A DNA stretch of 64,000 bases from Zoroaster sp. YZ-2022 (lineage: Eukaryota > Echinodermata > Asteroidea > Forcipulatida > Zoroasteridae): contig CM055816.1 in NCBI GenBank assembly GCA_029582265.1, positions 35,490,891-35,554,890 on the forward strand, read 5' to 3'. This document shows, piece after piece, positions 45,467 through 57,042 of the stretch. The stretch's first letter is position 1. Each line of letters opens with the position of its first letter. The notes under the pieces are model-generated. The model was not told where the DNA came from. It worked only from the letters and a program-made list of their open reading frames with translations, and searched no databases. A program made the position numbers and the translations under genes.

Positions 45467-46572
45467 CATAAATAAACAGGACGTTTTGAAATGTTGCAAT
45501 TAAGGGAAAGTTACAACTTTGGTATTTGGTAATGTGTGTTCATTTTAACCCTCTGTTGTTCAAGAAATATATCATTAAACTAATGAACACGTACAATGTA
45601 GTTACATCACAAAAGGTGACAAGGTTTTTGAGAAAACTACAAACAAAACTACTACAAATTATGTTGTGTGTTTTGTGTTTTACAAAAGGAGATTAACCAT
45701 TATTGTTGTTGTTGTTTTTTGTGTTTTACAAAAGGAAATGAACCGAAGCGATAATGATTATCCACCATATAAAGTCTCAAAACGTTTTAAAAGTTGCTGG
45801 ATGTAAAAATTTGGGTAAATTCAACATTTCCTGATTTATCTAAGATGAAAACACTCCAGATAAAATAATACTGCATGATGAATGATACCTGTACCAACTT
45901 CACAGGTTTTATAAGTAATACTTCATTATTTTTCGGTTCCAATTACCCGTAAAATGACTCTTGGCTAAAAAGGTTTTAGAAGTTTGCCGACAGACTTTCA
46001 CAGATGTGCCGGCTTTAATTTGATGTATCTTGTTTGTTTTGGGTTGACTGCTGTCATCCAAGTACATGTATCACGAGTTGGTATTTGTGCCTATTGTTCA
46101 CAGTTATTGGATTAGTGGAAGGTGTGGGACACATTAATTTTGTTTGTGTGCAGGGAATGGGGATGCTACAAGTCGTGGAAATTATTACAATAAGTCCACA
46201 TTTATTGATAAACAAGAGAAACTTGTATGTATTGGTGATTTTATACATTCAGGAGTATTTACGTGTTTTTACTAATTTGATCAATGGTACCCGGTTCCTG
46301 AAATAACCGAAAACGTACAATCCTTAATTGGTGAACAGTTAATAAGCCGAGAATTACAAATTGGTTGGTTACTGTCTACGTCGAACACTTGCAAGACACA
46401 ATAAATGGAGGTATGGGGTGGTGACTATTGGCTCGCCTTAGTGACAAAACTAAGATTTGCCTACTGCTGATGAATTTGTACGACTGTGTGAGACTGATTT
46501 GAAACACAGACTACCAAGAAGGGCACAGGTGGACAGATCGATATATGTATACACAAACATACACACACAATC

Positions 46573-46767
46573 TTGTCTAAGGTGTAAACTGAGGACCTCC
46601 TATTGTTCGCCTCTTTTGTTCTCTTTGCTGTTGGACTTAAAACTTTTTGAGGCTTCTCCCATTAGATTTGTATACGTTTTTCAACCGAGGACATTTGCTA
46701 ACAATAACCGCCAACCGAGGACCTATTGTTCCCTTTTGTTATAAGTCCTCGGTTTACACCTTAGACA
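46573..46767. mobile_element. MITE, GTCTAAGGTGTAAACTGAGG ends
   Basis: gtctaaggtgtaaactgagg and cctcggtttacaccttagac, perfect or nearly so; a partial copy lies at 56215-56350. Confidence 0.75.
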
Positions 46768-46838
46768 TACTCGTAGTGACACACAGGCACATACACAAAG
46801 TAATCACAACAAGACATAGAGTAATGATCATAATTTAC

Positions 46839-46863
46839 CCTGCAAGTTCCATGCTGTCACTGT
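46839..46863 (-). CDS. 25-nt cytoplasmic exon (phase 1 to 2)
   Basis: Reading minus: a T-run and tttacag, then ACAGTGACAGC...GCAGG|gtaaat. With the phase-1 G it encodes DSDSMELA and ends with two bases of a Gly codon. This phase-2 end is matched exactly by the phase-2 start of 42389-42432, which is the main reason to accept so short an exon. It is acidic and Ser-rich, with no known motif. Confidence 0.55.
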
Positions 46864-46917
46864 CTGTAAAAAAACACACACAAACAAACATAAGATAAGT
46901 AAGGTTTTTAGATAGTA

Positions 46918-47424
46918 GAGGTTTCGCAAGTCTACGGATACATATACGGATACGTCACCACTTTGTGTGTTCACGTGACGTGTAACCGTGGCGTCCGTGT
47001 TTTGCATGGACGTTAACAACGGATACGTAAGTTCATACACGCAAGGAGAAAAACGGATACTGTTTTGCAGAATTTTAGTTGTATTTTTGTCCCAGATTAA
47101 AAACATCTCTCACGGTATTGCTTTTAATGGTATCATCCATGATATAGATAGAAATGTGTTAGTCATTTGTAAGCAAACAATGAGAAAAATGCAGTGTAGA
47201 CTGCATTTTTCTCATGCGTTTTTCTCATGCGTTTTTCTCATGCATTTTTCATTTTGCGTCATGCTTGTTGGAAACTTTCTTTACATGCGTTTAACTTTAA
47301 CGTTAGGCCTAATCCATTCCATGTGGGTCCGATTGCGAAACAAAATCTGACGCGCGTCCAACGTGAGCGGATGCGGTTATCATAGCTGTATCTGTATCCG
47401 TATCCGTACGCTTGCAAAACCTCT
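46918..47424. mobile_element. MITE, AGAGGTTTCGCAAG ends
   Basis: agaggtttcgcaagtctacggata and tatccgtacgcttgcaaaacctct; the interior has three catgcgtttttct repeats. No coding region accepted. Confidence 0.65.
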
Positions 47425-47469
47425 CTAATAATGTACATGTAGGTACATGTATTAAAGGTAAAGAATGTA

Positions 47470-47955
47470 TACCTATCCCATTATGGCCATACTGTGGCCA
47501 AATGCTAATTGCGACCGAGACCACCTGTCATTCATGGCCAAATGATTATTGTGGTCACCTGTCTATTGTGACTACCTGTCCATTGTGGCCAATATGCTAA
47601 CTGAGACTGAGACCACCTGTCATTTGTGGCCAAATGTTCATTGTGGTCACCTGTATATTGTGACTACAGGTCTGTCCATGTATTCTGGCCACCTGTCCAT
47701 TGTGGCCAAATGCTAATTGAGACTGAGACCACCTGTCATTTGTGGCCAAATGTTCATTGTGGTCACCTGTATAGATTGTGACTACAGGTCTGTCCATGCA
47801 TTCTGGCCACCTGTCCATTGTGGCCAAATGCTAATTGAGACTGAGACCAATGCTCATTGTGGCCAAATGTTCATTGTGGCCAAATGTTCATTGTGGCCAA
47901 ATGTTCATTGTGGCCACCTGTTTTATGTGGCCACCTGTTTTATGTGGCCACCCGT
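47470..47955. repeat. Degenerate minisatellite (TGTGGCCAAATGTTCAT / CACCTGTCCATTG)
   Basis: Two higher-order units of about 110 bp (47590-47700 and 47700-47830) made of 17-18-bp words, followed by four simple units. Confidence 0.85.
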
Positions 47956-48138
47956 CTAGATCCATGACAGTACAACTTTAAGTAATCATGATGACACTCA
48001 ATACTAATCATGCGCTCATTATTAAGGAACTAAATACCAATTATTTATGTTAAATGATCTTAAAATACTTTTGATTTAATTTTTTATGTTCTAAATGAAA
48101 ATACAATGTAATAACCAAATCATGATAAGGAATCTGGG

Positions 48139-48314
48139 GTGCCACGGCCGAGTGGTCTCGCGCATCAGATTTGTGTTCTGATGTCTGAGTGCCACGGCCG
48201 AGTGGTCTAGCGCATCACACTTGTGTTCTGATGTCCGAGTGCCACGGCCGAGTGGTCTATAGCGCATCAGACTTGTGTTCTGATGTCTGAGTGCCACGGC
48301 CGAGTGGTCTAGTG
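48139..48314 (+). repeat. Tandem tRNA-like heads, units 1-4 (left of hAT insertion)
   Basis: 50-52-bp units, each gtgccacggccgagtggtct ... cagacttgtgttctgatgtctga: a tRNA D-arm/A-box plus anticodon arm without T-arm. Unit 4 is interrupted at 48314. Confidence 0.8.
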
Positions 48315-48706
48315 CAGCGTTCCGCAACCTTTTTGGCCCACGACCCAATCAAAATTCCAGGCATTCAGCTGCGACCCATCACCCCCATGGCAAAACTTTA
48401 TCACTACAAATGCCATGGAAATGTAATTGCTATATGACGTTAATTTTAGTACACCGTCTTTGTACATAGTAATTTGAGACTTAAATAATTCAAGATATTA
48501 ACGTGAATAAAGCAAATCAACGACAATCATATCGATAACTGTTCTTATTGCTGTTTGCGCCATCGCTCGATACTTTGCATCATCATGACCACGTGAATGA
48601 GTTTCGTTCTCGGTGGCGTATTAACGAAAGATCCAGCCCACTTGTTATAATTATCAGCCAAGCTTAGTGATCGAAGGGAGAGGATGACTCCACCTACTTA
48701 TTACTA

Positions 48707-48842
48707 GGTAAAACTTGTAGCTTTGCATGGTGAGGAAGACTAATTGCGGTGACACCATGTGGAATCTCAACTGAGTAGTAATTAGTTCAGAACTAATTAC
48801 TACTCAATTGAGATTCCACATGGTGTCACCGCAATTAGTCTT
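48707..48842. mobile_element. 136-bp palindromic Penelope-derived insertion
   Basis: Flanked by a perfect 15-bp direct repeat acctacttattacta (48692-48706 and 48843-48857). Most of it is a palindrome with 52-bp arms (agactaattgcggtgacacc ... ggtgtcaccgcaattagtct) with almost no spacer; left tip cttgtagctttgcatggtga. Confidence 0.85.
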
Positions 48843-49305
48843 ACCTACTTATTACTATTCATTATTGGCCTATCAACGATCGTTGGATTGTAACCAGAAA
48901 TAATTGACACGACCCAGATAAGGTACTTGGAACTTTATTTCTAGGAAACCAGACACTGAACACGGCTCTGATGAAACCGTCATTAGTCACGTGATAACGC
49001 GGTAGCTTTGTGAAACAACTTTTACGGTACTGTACAATAAGCTTGGTACGAAACAGTTGCTTTTCTATGTTCAACACAGTACTACTGAGAATTTTATTTT
49101 AAGGGAATTATAAAATTAAATCATAGAAGGAACACATCTCTGACGAAACCTATGAAACATCTTATTGTAACAATGTAAAAACAATTTGTAGTGAATTATA
49201 AACTTTAAACACGTTTTCTTTTCTATGTTAAAAAAAAATAAATAAATAAAACCGGACACTTTTATCATCATTATTATTAGTGCGATGGCTGAGTTTGTTT
49301 CTTGG

Positions 49306-49593
49306 CTACAAGTTCATCGAAAAAAACTGACGAGGTTTGTCAGCTGAGTTTCTGTGCTTTTTTTGGAGGTGACGCTGCAGCTTTTTAGGCTTGAACGATT
49401 CGTTCGCTAAAACTTCGCAATACACGACACATTGTGGACGTTGAACATTCTGCTTGTCCACAGTTACCGTAAATCCATAATTCAAGAATAACGGGTTATA
49501 CTTTCTTGTACCAGCTGCGGCCAACACTGCACACGCTGACAGCTCAATAGATAGAATGAAAAAACTTCGAAATTCGCGTGTCTGAATTCCCAC
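49306..49593 (-). pseudogene. hAT transposase N-terminal fragment with BED-type zinc finger remnant
   Basis: Contains KYNPLFLNYGFTVTVD, QRPQCVVYCEVLANESF and KPKKLQRHLQKKH, close to the BED finger region of ZBED/SCAND3-like hAT transposases (normally C-x-x-C and H-x4-H). The first Cys pair is altered (C-V-V-Y-C), and no catalytic domain follows, so it is a non-functional remnant inside the element. Confidence 0.65.
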
Positions 49594-49861
49594 GCTTTAC
49601 ACCTGGCTGACTGGTCATAATAATGACTTCAAAAGATCCACCGCGCATGTTTTGCGCTGTGGATCTTCTGATGTCTTTTTTATTTGATAACTTTGTGGAT
49701 GTGCGCTACCCGCTACTATACGACAATGCACTTTCTTTTTGCAAATATGCCGATCTAAAGAAGTTGATTTTTTTTTCGCGATTTCTGAAGTAATCCCGCG
49801 ACCCATCAAAAATCCTCCGCGACCCAATTTTGGGTCGCGACCCATAGGTTGCGGAACGGTG

Positions 49862-50300
49862 GTCTAGTGCATCAGACTTGTGTTCTGATGTCTGAGTGCC
49901 ACGGCCGAGTGGTCTAGCGCATCAGACTTGTGTTCTGATGTCTGAGTGCCACGGCCGAGTGGTCTAGCGCAACAGACTTGTGTTCTGATGTCTGAGTCGT
50001 CAGAATGTGGGTTCGAATCCTGGCCGTGACTGTGGTACTTGTTTTTTTGAGCAAGACACTTCACTGTACAGTGCTTCTCTTTACCCTGGCGTATAAATGT
50101 GTACCTGTGAGGGTACATAGAGGTTGATATTGTGGTTGAAAAAGCTATGCGCTATGGTAGCTCAGGGCTGTATACTCCCCAGGGAGCTGAGAAAGTTTAA
50201 GGATTAATATTGGCCCAATGAGCAGGGTAATAATGTAAAAGCGCCTTGTATCCTTTGGCGCTCTATAAATCCAGTTATTATTGTTATTATTACTATTATT
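49862..50300 (+). repeat. Tandem tRNA-like heads, units 4-6, and full SINE body
   Basis: After the hAT target duplication, the array continues (units at 49896 and 49946). Only the last unit has the B box and acceptor-side match (ggttcgaatcctggccgtgac, ending near 50031). A body follows, then the tail aaagcgccttgtatcc ... ctctataaatccagttatt with (ATT)n. Together it is a tRNA-derived SINE with an L2-like tail and a multiplied head. Confidence 0.75.
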
Positions 50301-50488
50301 ATTATGAACACATGTACAATCTATTAAAAGCACTCAATTGGGAATTTCAGTTTAGAATTTCACATGAAGAAAAACAAGTGTAACTTGTTAAAACAAGGAA
50401 GTACTCCACATTTTGCTTTTATTGTTAGATATTGATGAATAGTGAAATATTTCACCAGGACAATTAATTCATTAAATTGTCCCCTTAA

Positions 50489-50750
50489 CCCTAACCCCCT
50501 AGGTATTCTGGCTAGGAACCTCCCTGAATCCTCCACAATCCATCAGTGCACTTTTGGAAACATGCCCTTATCTTCAAAATGCACCATGCATTTTCGTTGA
50601 ACTTTCATATTCAGCACTTATGACCTGTACTTCTTGCTAAGTAGTAATTTTGTCCCATTTGAAGAGGTAAATGTACCAGTTTCCAACAGTGCTAAATTTT
50701 CCCCAAAAAGTGCCCCTTAGAGGATTTTGTAGGATGTGGGGTGGTTAGGG
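50489..50750. mobile_element. piggyBac-like MITE (CCCTAACCCCCTAGG)
   Basis: TTAA at 50485-50488 and 50751-50754; same family as 24879-25113. Confidence 0.8.
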
Positions 50751-51276
50751 TTAATGTAAGGTATACATGTATACTACATGTACTTACTTACATGTATATC
50801 AACAGTTTGACTGATTTTGACCCTTGTAGTAGCAGTAGGGTTAATAATAAATATGTGCTTATTAGACATCCTCTTTGTGAGTATAGGTGCGTCATACGCA
50901 TGTGTACCGACAGTATGCGCACTTCTTTTTCAACTCAAATGCAAGAATAATTCATTGTGCAATTACAAAAGATGATAACCTTTACACATTTTTTCATGTT
51001 TTCAATATAATTCAATTGCTAAAATAGCAGCCATTACTAGTATGATTCCAATGTTTTCCAAAACATACAATGTACATTATAATGATTAACTGCTAAACAC
51101 TATTAAGAAGAAAAATGGGAGATGCATTTTGTGATATAAGCAGAATCATTTTGGAACCACTCTGGAAAGCATACAGGAACTCGCTCCCTCAGTGCTTTAA
51201 CATATTTAACATATATTTTTCAAAACATACATTGTAATGATTAACGACAGTGTACAACACTGAACGATTTCAACTG

Positions 51277-51469
51277 TAAAGCCCGGTTCATAATTGACGC
51301 GAAAGCGTATGCAAAGCAAATTTTACGTCATCAAATTCGCAGCGAATGATTCGTGCAAGTTGAAATGTGTTCAACTTTTTACGAACCTTCACCGCAAATA
51401 TTTGCTGTGAACCACTGTCGATGTCACTAATTTCGCTTCGCATTCGCGTTAAGTATGAACCGGCCTTTA
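51277..51469. mobile_element. MITE, TAAAGCCCGGTTCATA ends
   Basis: taaagcccggttcata and tatgaaccggccttta inverted ends, with internal gacgcgaaagcg/cgcattcgcgtt. Confidence 0.7.
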
Positions 51470-51572
51470 CTTTAAGAAGAAAAATGGGAGTTGCATTTTG
51501 TGACATTAGCAGAATCCTTTAGGAACCACTCTGGAAAGCAAACAGGAACATGCTCCCTCATCAGTGCTTTAA

Positions 51573-51884
51573 CCCTCCTACTCTAGCTGCACTTTAGTGG
51601 GAAGTTGCTATAGAGGTCAAAATCAGTCAACTGCCTGTTTTGACTGTTGACCCAAATGTGCACACAGGGGCATTTTTGACTGGTTTTGACTGTCATTTTG
51701 ACCACCCTCAACAATATCAGACAGTGCTTTTACCAGTCAAAAACGGTTGAATCATTTTGACATGTAAATGTACTTACTACACGTAACGTTTGACAGTGTT
51801 TGACTTTTAAGTGTACTAGATATACATACCTTGGCAAGTATATCAACATTTTGACTGATTTTGACCCATGTTGTAGTAGGAGGG
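51573..51884. mobile_element. piggyBac-like MITE (CCCTCCTACTCTAGCTGC)
   Basis: TTAA at 51569-51572 and 51885-51888; same family as 40444-40687. Confidence 0.75.
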
Positions 51885-52247
51885 TTAACATACATGTATT
51901 CTATTCTCCGTCATTGTATTCTAAATGCACAATGAGCATGATACATGTAACTAGTATAACTACCCTGAATGCTTGCTGTAGGGTATCATAGGATTAGGCA
52001 CTTAACTAAACGCAATTTTAAACTAGAGTCACAGACGGACCATCTGCACTAAACGCTCGGGTTCGCGCACGAGTTACAGTTCTCTCACATGCCGAATAAC
52101 CCTCCCAGACTGAACTGCTTCCTTTTGAGACCTTGCCTGTCAGTCTGGACCAATACATCATATGAATGGCCCAAATAGTACTCCCCTGGAAAAAAATCTT
52201 GGATACCATCCTGCAGGTAGACCCCTTACTGAGAAGGTACCATTTAC

Positions 52248-52388
52248 CTTTTGTCTTTAGATGTTTTGGTGATGTCTTCCTCAGAATGAGGCCAATGATG
52301 ATAGCCAGAAGGAAGATGCTTCCTACTACACCTCCTGCGATGACAACAGCATTGTTATTGGGAGGGCTGACTGGACCTTTGTTTGTGA
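52248..52388 (-). CDS. Transmembrane exon of the receptor
   Basis: 141 nt, class 1-1, between tttgtag and AAAAG|gtaaat. It encodes VTNKGPVSPPNNN, then the hydrophobic helix AVVIAGGVVGSIFLLAIIIG and LIL, then the basic stop-transfer RKTSPKHLKTKG. This gives a type I single-pass orientation: the furin-site exon lies upstream outside the cell and the Tyr-motif exons follow inside. A GG/G-x-x-G pattern in the helix could support dimer packing (inference). The next exon downstream (46839-46863) starts in the matching phase. Confidence 0.85.
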
Positions 52389-53254
52389 CTACAAAATGAA
52401 ATAAACGGGGAAAAACACTCAATATTCAAGTTTGATTATGATAATCCCTCTATTCTCGTTGAAAGAAAAAAAAAGGAAATTTACTTTCAAAGCAGGAATC
52501 AATTTCAAAAAGAAACGTGTGAACCCACATCTTGAAGCCTTGAACGAAGCACATTGTGAATGCACATCGTGAACACACATCGTAAACGCACATTGTTCAC
52601 GCAGATCTTGATGCCTTGAACATACATTTCAAAGCCTTGAACGCACATCTTCTACATGTACGCATGATTGCTTTAGAGCTGATAACCACAGGTATGTACC
52701 CTTCTACAAGCGTCACAATAAATCACAAATTCGTTTGCATAGCATGTATGTACTTCTGAAGTAGTTCGTTTTTGTTTCTCACTTCCAAAAGCTGAAATGA
52801 TTGTCCCAATTTTTGTTTCCATGGAATTTCTTCACTCACAATGGCAATTTTTAATTACGATATATTTTTTTTACTGTCGATTTGCCAATATCTCGATAAC
52901 TTGAATAGGTTCTTGATATCGTAATTGAATTTAAAAAAAGGTATCGTGACATTCAATATTATCATGCTATAGGCCTATTGCTCAAGCAATAACACGATAT
53001 ACAGTACATTATTATATACATTATAATAACATAGATGAAGAGCATTAGAGAATGTGTGTGGATGGAGGTCTCCAAAAAGCATTACCTTGTTGAATGAAGA
53101 ACCCACAAGATATCAAACAAAACAAAGAACAATTATGAAGACAACAATGCAAATTCAATTAAAGCTTAGAGATTGGTATACAGCTAGTATATGAAGTAAA
53201 CCTAAGATAATTAAAGAATGAAAATTAATCTGCTTGTGAATATTTGCCGATTAA

Positions 53255-53569
53255 CCCTCCTACTACCTCAAGGGTCAAAATCAGTCAAAATGTTGAAATA
53301 CTTCCCAAGGTCTATCTGGTGCACTTAAAAGTCAAACGCTGTCAAACCTTACGTGTAGTACAATGTAAGTACATTTACAGGTCAAAATGAGTCGACTGTT
53401 TTTGACTGGTAAAAGCATTGTCTGGTATTGTTCAGGGTGGTCAAAATGACAGTACAAACCAGTCAAAAATGCCCCCGTGTGCACATTTGGGTCAACAGTC
53501 AAAACAGGCAGTTGACTGGTTTTGACCTCTACAGCAACTTTCCACTAAAGTGCATCAATAGTAGGAGGA
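53255..53569. mobile_element. piggyBac-like MITE, inverted relative
   Basis: TTAA at 53251-53254 and 53570-53573; reads as the reverse complement of 51573-51884. Sits between the transmembrane and furin-site exons. Confidence 0.75.
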
Positions 53570-53821
53570 TTAATTGAGTTTTAAATTTAAATTAGAACAA
53601 GGAAACATTTGATACATGTATACAGGTATTTCTAAGAGAGATATTCAAATAATTCCACAGCTTGGGGCGTTCATTTTTTACACCTTTTTGGGCTAGTGTG
53701 GTACGACCATACCTGCCAGTCTCCTTTATCATAAATATACACTTGTATATGAATGTTTTGCATTATTTCTTTCACACAAAAATCTTATAAGCTGAATACA
53801 CCAAAAACATCTCAAACTTAC

Positions 53822-54094
53822 TCTTTTCGGCAACTGATGGATCACTGCACAAGTCGCCATAACAAATCCTAGAGCGCACATCTTCTACATCCCTAGCTGC
53901 TCGTCTTTTCCGTGTCTGACTTGCTGGACACTGCACAGATAATGTCACTGTCGTATCAGATGTGATACATTCTCCACACTCCTGCCAATCATTGATGCCT
54001 TTATACTTGACCTCCAGCTGAATACAACCATTCTTGCCTGTCAATCCAGTCACAGTCACTGTGCCTTCATCTGTGTTATACTGTATGGTGAAAC
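53822..54094 (-). CDS. Ectodomain juxtamembrane exon with furin-type site
   Basis: 273 nt, class 1-1, bounded by tttgcag and AAAAGA|gtaagt. It encodes about 91 residues. The first half is beta-strand-like (GFTIQYNTDEGTVTVTGL ... CIQLEVKYKGINDWQECGEC ... TVTLSVQCPASQ). It is followed by the dibasic run TRKRRAARD, a good R-x-K/R-R proprotein-convertase site, and then a Cys-x4-Cys segment (ICYGDLC). Six cysteines are visible. It lies immediately upstream of the transmembrane exon, so the receptor may be cleaved close to the membrane and held together by a disulfide or shed. I do not recognise the fold; a zona-pellucida-like or FN3/Ig-like end is possible but unproven. Confidence 0.75.
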
Positions 54095-55124
54095 CTGCAA
54101 ATAGCGTAAAATAGAGATTAAAAAATATGTACAAGAAACAAACATTTTACCAGCGATAAAAATTACTTTCAAGACAAATAGTGAAGGGGGGAGGTTTAAT
54201 AAGTGATACCTGAACTCAAATTATTTTTCAAAAGTGGGAGGAAGGATGATTAGGACCTACATGTACATGTACATGTAGCAAAAAAAACAAACATTTGATT
54301 TGACCTCCAAATTAGGGTTCATTAACTTATGTGGTAGACTGCCAGAATAGAGTGGGTTAAAAGTTGACGTTTGTATCAGTAAAGAAGACGCAAATTTATA
54401 CAATTTGTTGCTTTATGGATTCTGGAAGAAATGGGCAATAAATGTTTTTGTTTCCTTGGTTGTCTTGGCAGCCTTTATTCCCGCTGGCCCCCCATCCTGC
54501 CCACCCCATCTGAGCACTTGTCTTTGCACCTTAAAAATCATATAAAAAGTGTCCTAATTCTTATTAAATGTTCAAGATCATACAAAATGGTAAATATTTT
54601 CAACCCTATTTTAAAAAGTAAGTAATTCTAAGTAGGAATCACCAAAAATAAGACTATTTTTCTTTAACCCTTCAAAAAACCTATGAAAATGTACTTCCCC
54701 ATCAGGGACACTTTCACTGAGCCTATTTTGATTACGTACATTTACGGGAGGGTGAACACTACAACTGTTTACTGTGGTACGTTTTGTACACAAAGCATAG
54801 TACATCGCGTACAGCTGTAAAAATAAGTTTACCAACTAAGACTTTCAAAAGTTAACCAGCCCCTATGTTGGTGGGCGGTCCACTTATGCCAATTATCTAT
54901 TGCTCTATGGGGCCAGGTCAGAGGCCAAACCATATCTGCCGAGTAGCCAGGGATCAAGCCCCGGTCAGATGCAAACAACCCTGGTAACGGTTGTACACAA
55001 AGTAAATTTATATGGAGAAACTGACCTGAAATATTATATACATGTAAACGGTTCGCGAGCAAAGAATATGCATGATGTACATGCTGATTTTAATTAATTA
55101 AACTTAAACATTAAGGTTAATTAC

Positions 55125-55148
55125 CAGATGCATTTGATGGCGGCTCAG
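55125..55148 (-). CDS. 24-nt extracellular micro-exon (AEPPSNAS)
   Basis: Flanked on the minus strand by tacatgtag and by TCTG|gtaatt. In phase 1 it encodes AEPPSNAS, which contains an N-A-S glycosylation sequon and two prolines, so it would be a short linker just N-terminal to the Cys-containing exon at 53822-54094. Both ends are phase 1, matching its neighbours. Very short exons are weak evidence on their own. The phase agreement and position raise confidence. Confidence 0.5.
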
Positions 55149-55376
55149 CTACATGTAGAAAATCCAGTCATGTTGGGAGGAAAACAAAGAAAAAGAAAAC
55201 AGAACATTAATTAACCTATATTTACAAATACACAAAAAAGGCAATAATCTTCTTGAATTTTATGATGTACAGTATGAATGCATTATTCACAGACATATAC
55301 ATGTATACCGACTTCCAAGTGAGGTGTAAACATACATGTATGTACATGTGGAAACCTGACAAATGAATTTCATTAA

Positions 55377-55673
55377 AACCCTCCTACACATGGAGGCCAC
55401 TCTGAACCACAAAATTCTGTTCTTAAGCAACCTTCAGTACATACATGTACATGTACAAGCCTGCTGTCCTTTCCAAGTAATCTTACAAAATCGACTGTGT
55501 GCCACCCAAGGCCAGTTATTTATCAGTTATTTATCAGTTATTTATCACTGTGTAGTCATCTTGTTTTGTACTTCTATGCAAATCCTTGTGACCAAACCGG
55601 GGCTTGAAGTACAAATCGTTTGGTATTAATGTACTTACTACACGTAAGGTTTGACAATGGTTGACTTTTAAGT

Positions 55674-55715
<42 letters not shown>

Positions 55716-55763
55716 GGGAAGTATTTCAAAATTTTGACCCTTGTATTAGTAGGACTAGGAGGA
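55377..55763. repeat. Composite of two TTAA MITE halves with (TA)n
   Basis: TTAA at 55373-55376 and 55764-55767; the left half is of the ACATGGAGGCCACTC family, the right half of the TTTGACTG family, with a (TA)n run at 55681-55710. Confidence 0.55.
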
Positions 55764-56377
55764 TTAATGTACACTATGTAGACGATGTGATGTTACAAAA
55801 TACATTAGTGGTGTGGTCACATTTTTTGCCCACGCTCATCTTGTTTTGGTTTAGACGTGACATCACAGATCGCATCGTCTCATTGAGAATGTTTGTTGGA
55901 ACATTTTGAAGTGACCTATATGAATTTCCAGGTTTGATGAGAGGGTAAAGTCATTCCACAATCAGGTGGGGGAGGGTGTGTGAGGGTAGGGATGATACTT
56001 GGATCCACCTGGACAATCAGGAGACGGGGTAGGTGCCTCCCCATCTACATTTAGATGAGTTATACATGTAAATGTTTAAAATGCAGAACATCTGCTTGTC
56101 TGAGTTGAGGCTGTTGAGAAGGTCCAGAAAGTGAAAATGAATGATTAACACCCCCTCCCCTCACCCAAAAAAGAACAAACAAACAACACCAAACACACTC
56201 ACACATATTTGTTTATGGTGTAAACTGAGGACCTCCTTATAGTCCCCTCTTTTGCTCCCTTTGTTTGACTTATGGTGTAAATTTTAGGCACCTCCCCTTT
56301 GTTTTCTACACGTTTAACAACCAAGAACATTTCTAAACAAGAACTGACAACTGAGGACCCAATGTTGCCATTGTTAA

Positions 56378-56635
56378 CCAGTTCGCGTCGGGAATAAAAA
56401 AGTTTTTCTGGGCCCCTGTGGCGGGTTTCTTTTTCCCACACACACGTTAATGGAAGCTTACACAGCGGGTGGCCGGCACTTCGAGCATGTCACCATACAC
56501 GCGTGGCTCATCAACCGAGCATGCATACAAATATTCCGGAGTTTCCTGTGGCGTGTTTAGATGCTCTCCGACCCGTGGTGCAAAACAAAATTGAGTGTAT
56601 ACATGTACATGTACACGGCCTCCGACGCGAACTGG
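56378..56635. mobile_element. TTAA-flanked MITE (CCAGTTCGCGTCG ends)
   Basis: TTAA at 56374-56377 and 56636-56639; perfect 13-bp ends CCAGTTCGCGTCG / CGACGCGAACTGG. Best copy of this family. Confidence 0.8.
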
Positions 56636-56701
56636 TTAAAAATAAGCTGTTTACACCATAAAATAACCCCCATACATTTGTACATGTAATGCTGTATGTC
56701 A

Positions 56702-57042
56702 CTATGAATAACTTTACCCTGAAAATGCCCTGAAAATCAGTTGTACCATGAAATAAATAGTTCATGGCAATTTCACGATGGCACAACACCATGAAATTGC
56801 CATGAAATACTCTTGGAATTCCTTCACCTTGAAAACGCTGTGAAAATGCCATGAACATCTCATGGCAGTTTTGGGGCGGCTTATTATTTCTCGAGAGCAC
56901 CATGAATTTGCTGTTAAATCACCGTGGACATTATTGCAAATATCCGAGAGGAAGAGATACTGTGAAATTGCAGTGAAATTATGGTGAACTGTTATTTCAA
57001 GTCGAAACAGATTTTCAAGGCATTTTCAAGGTGAAGTTGTGT
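56702..57042. mobile_element. MITE (CTTTACCCTGAAAATGCCC ends)
   Basis: Relative of 18994-19335. Both copies lie immediately after a CAGTTCGCG MITE, so the pair may have moved or been duplicated together. Confidence 0.65.

Larger units (their letters stand above)
48315..49861. mobile_element. hAT element with 8-bp target duplication
   Basis: Inverted ends CAGCGTTCCGCAACCT and AGGTTGCGGAACGGTG; target duplication GTCTAGTG at 48307-48314 and 49862-49869. 1547 bp. It keeps part of a transposase N-terminus on the minus strand and contains a later 136-bp Penelope-derived insertion at 48707-48842. Both subterminal regions carry words of the type cgcgacccat/gacccaat. Confidence 0.9.
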
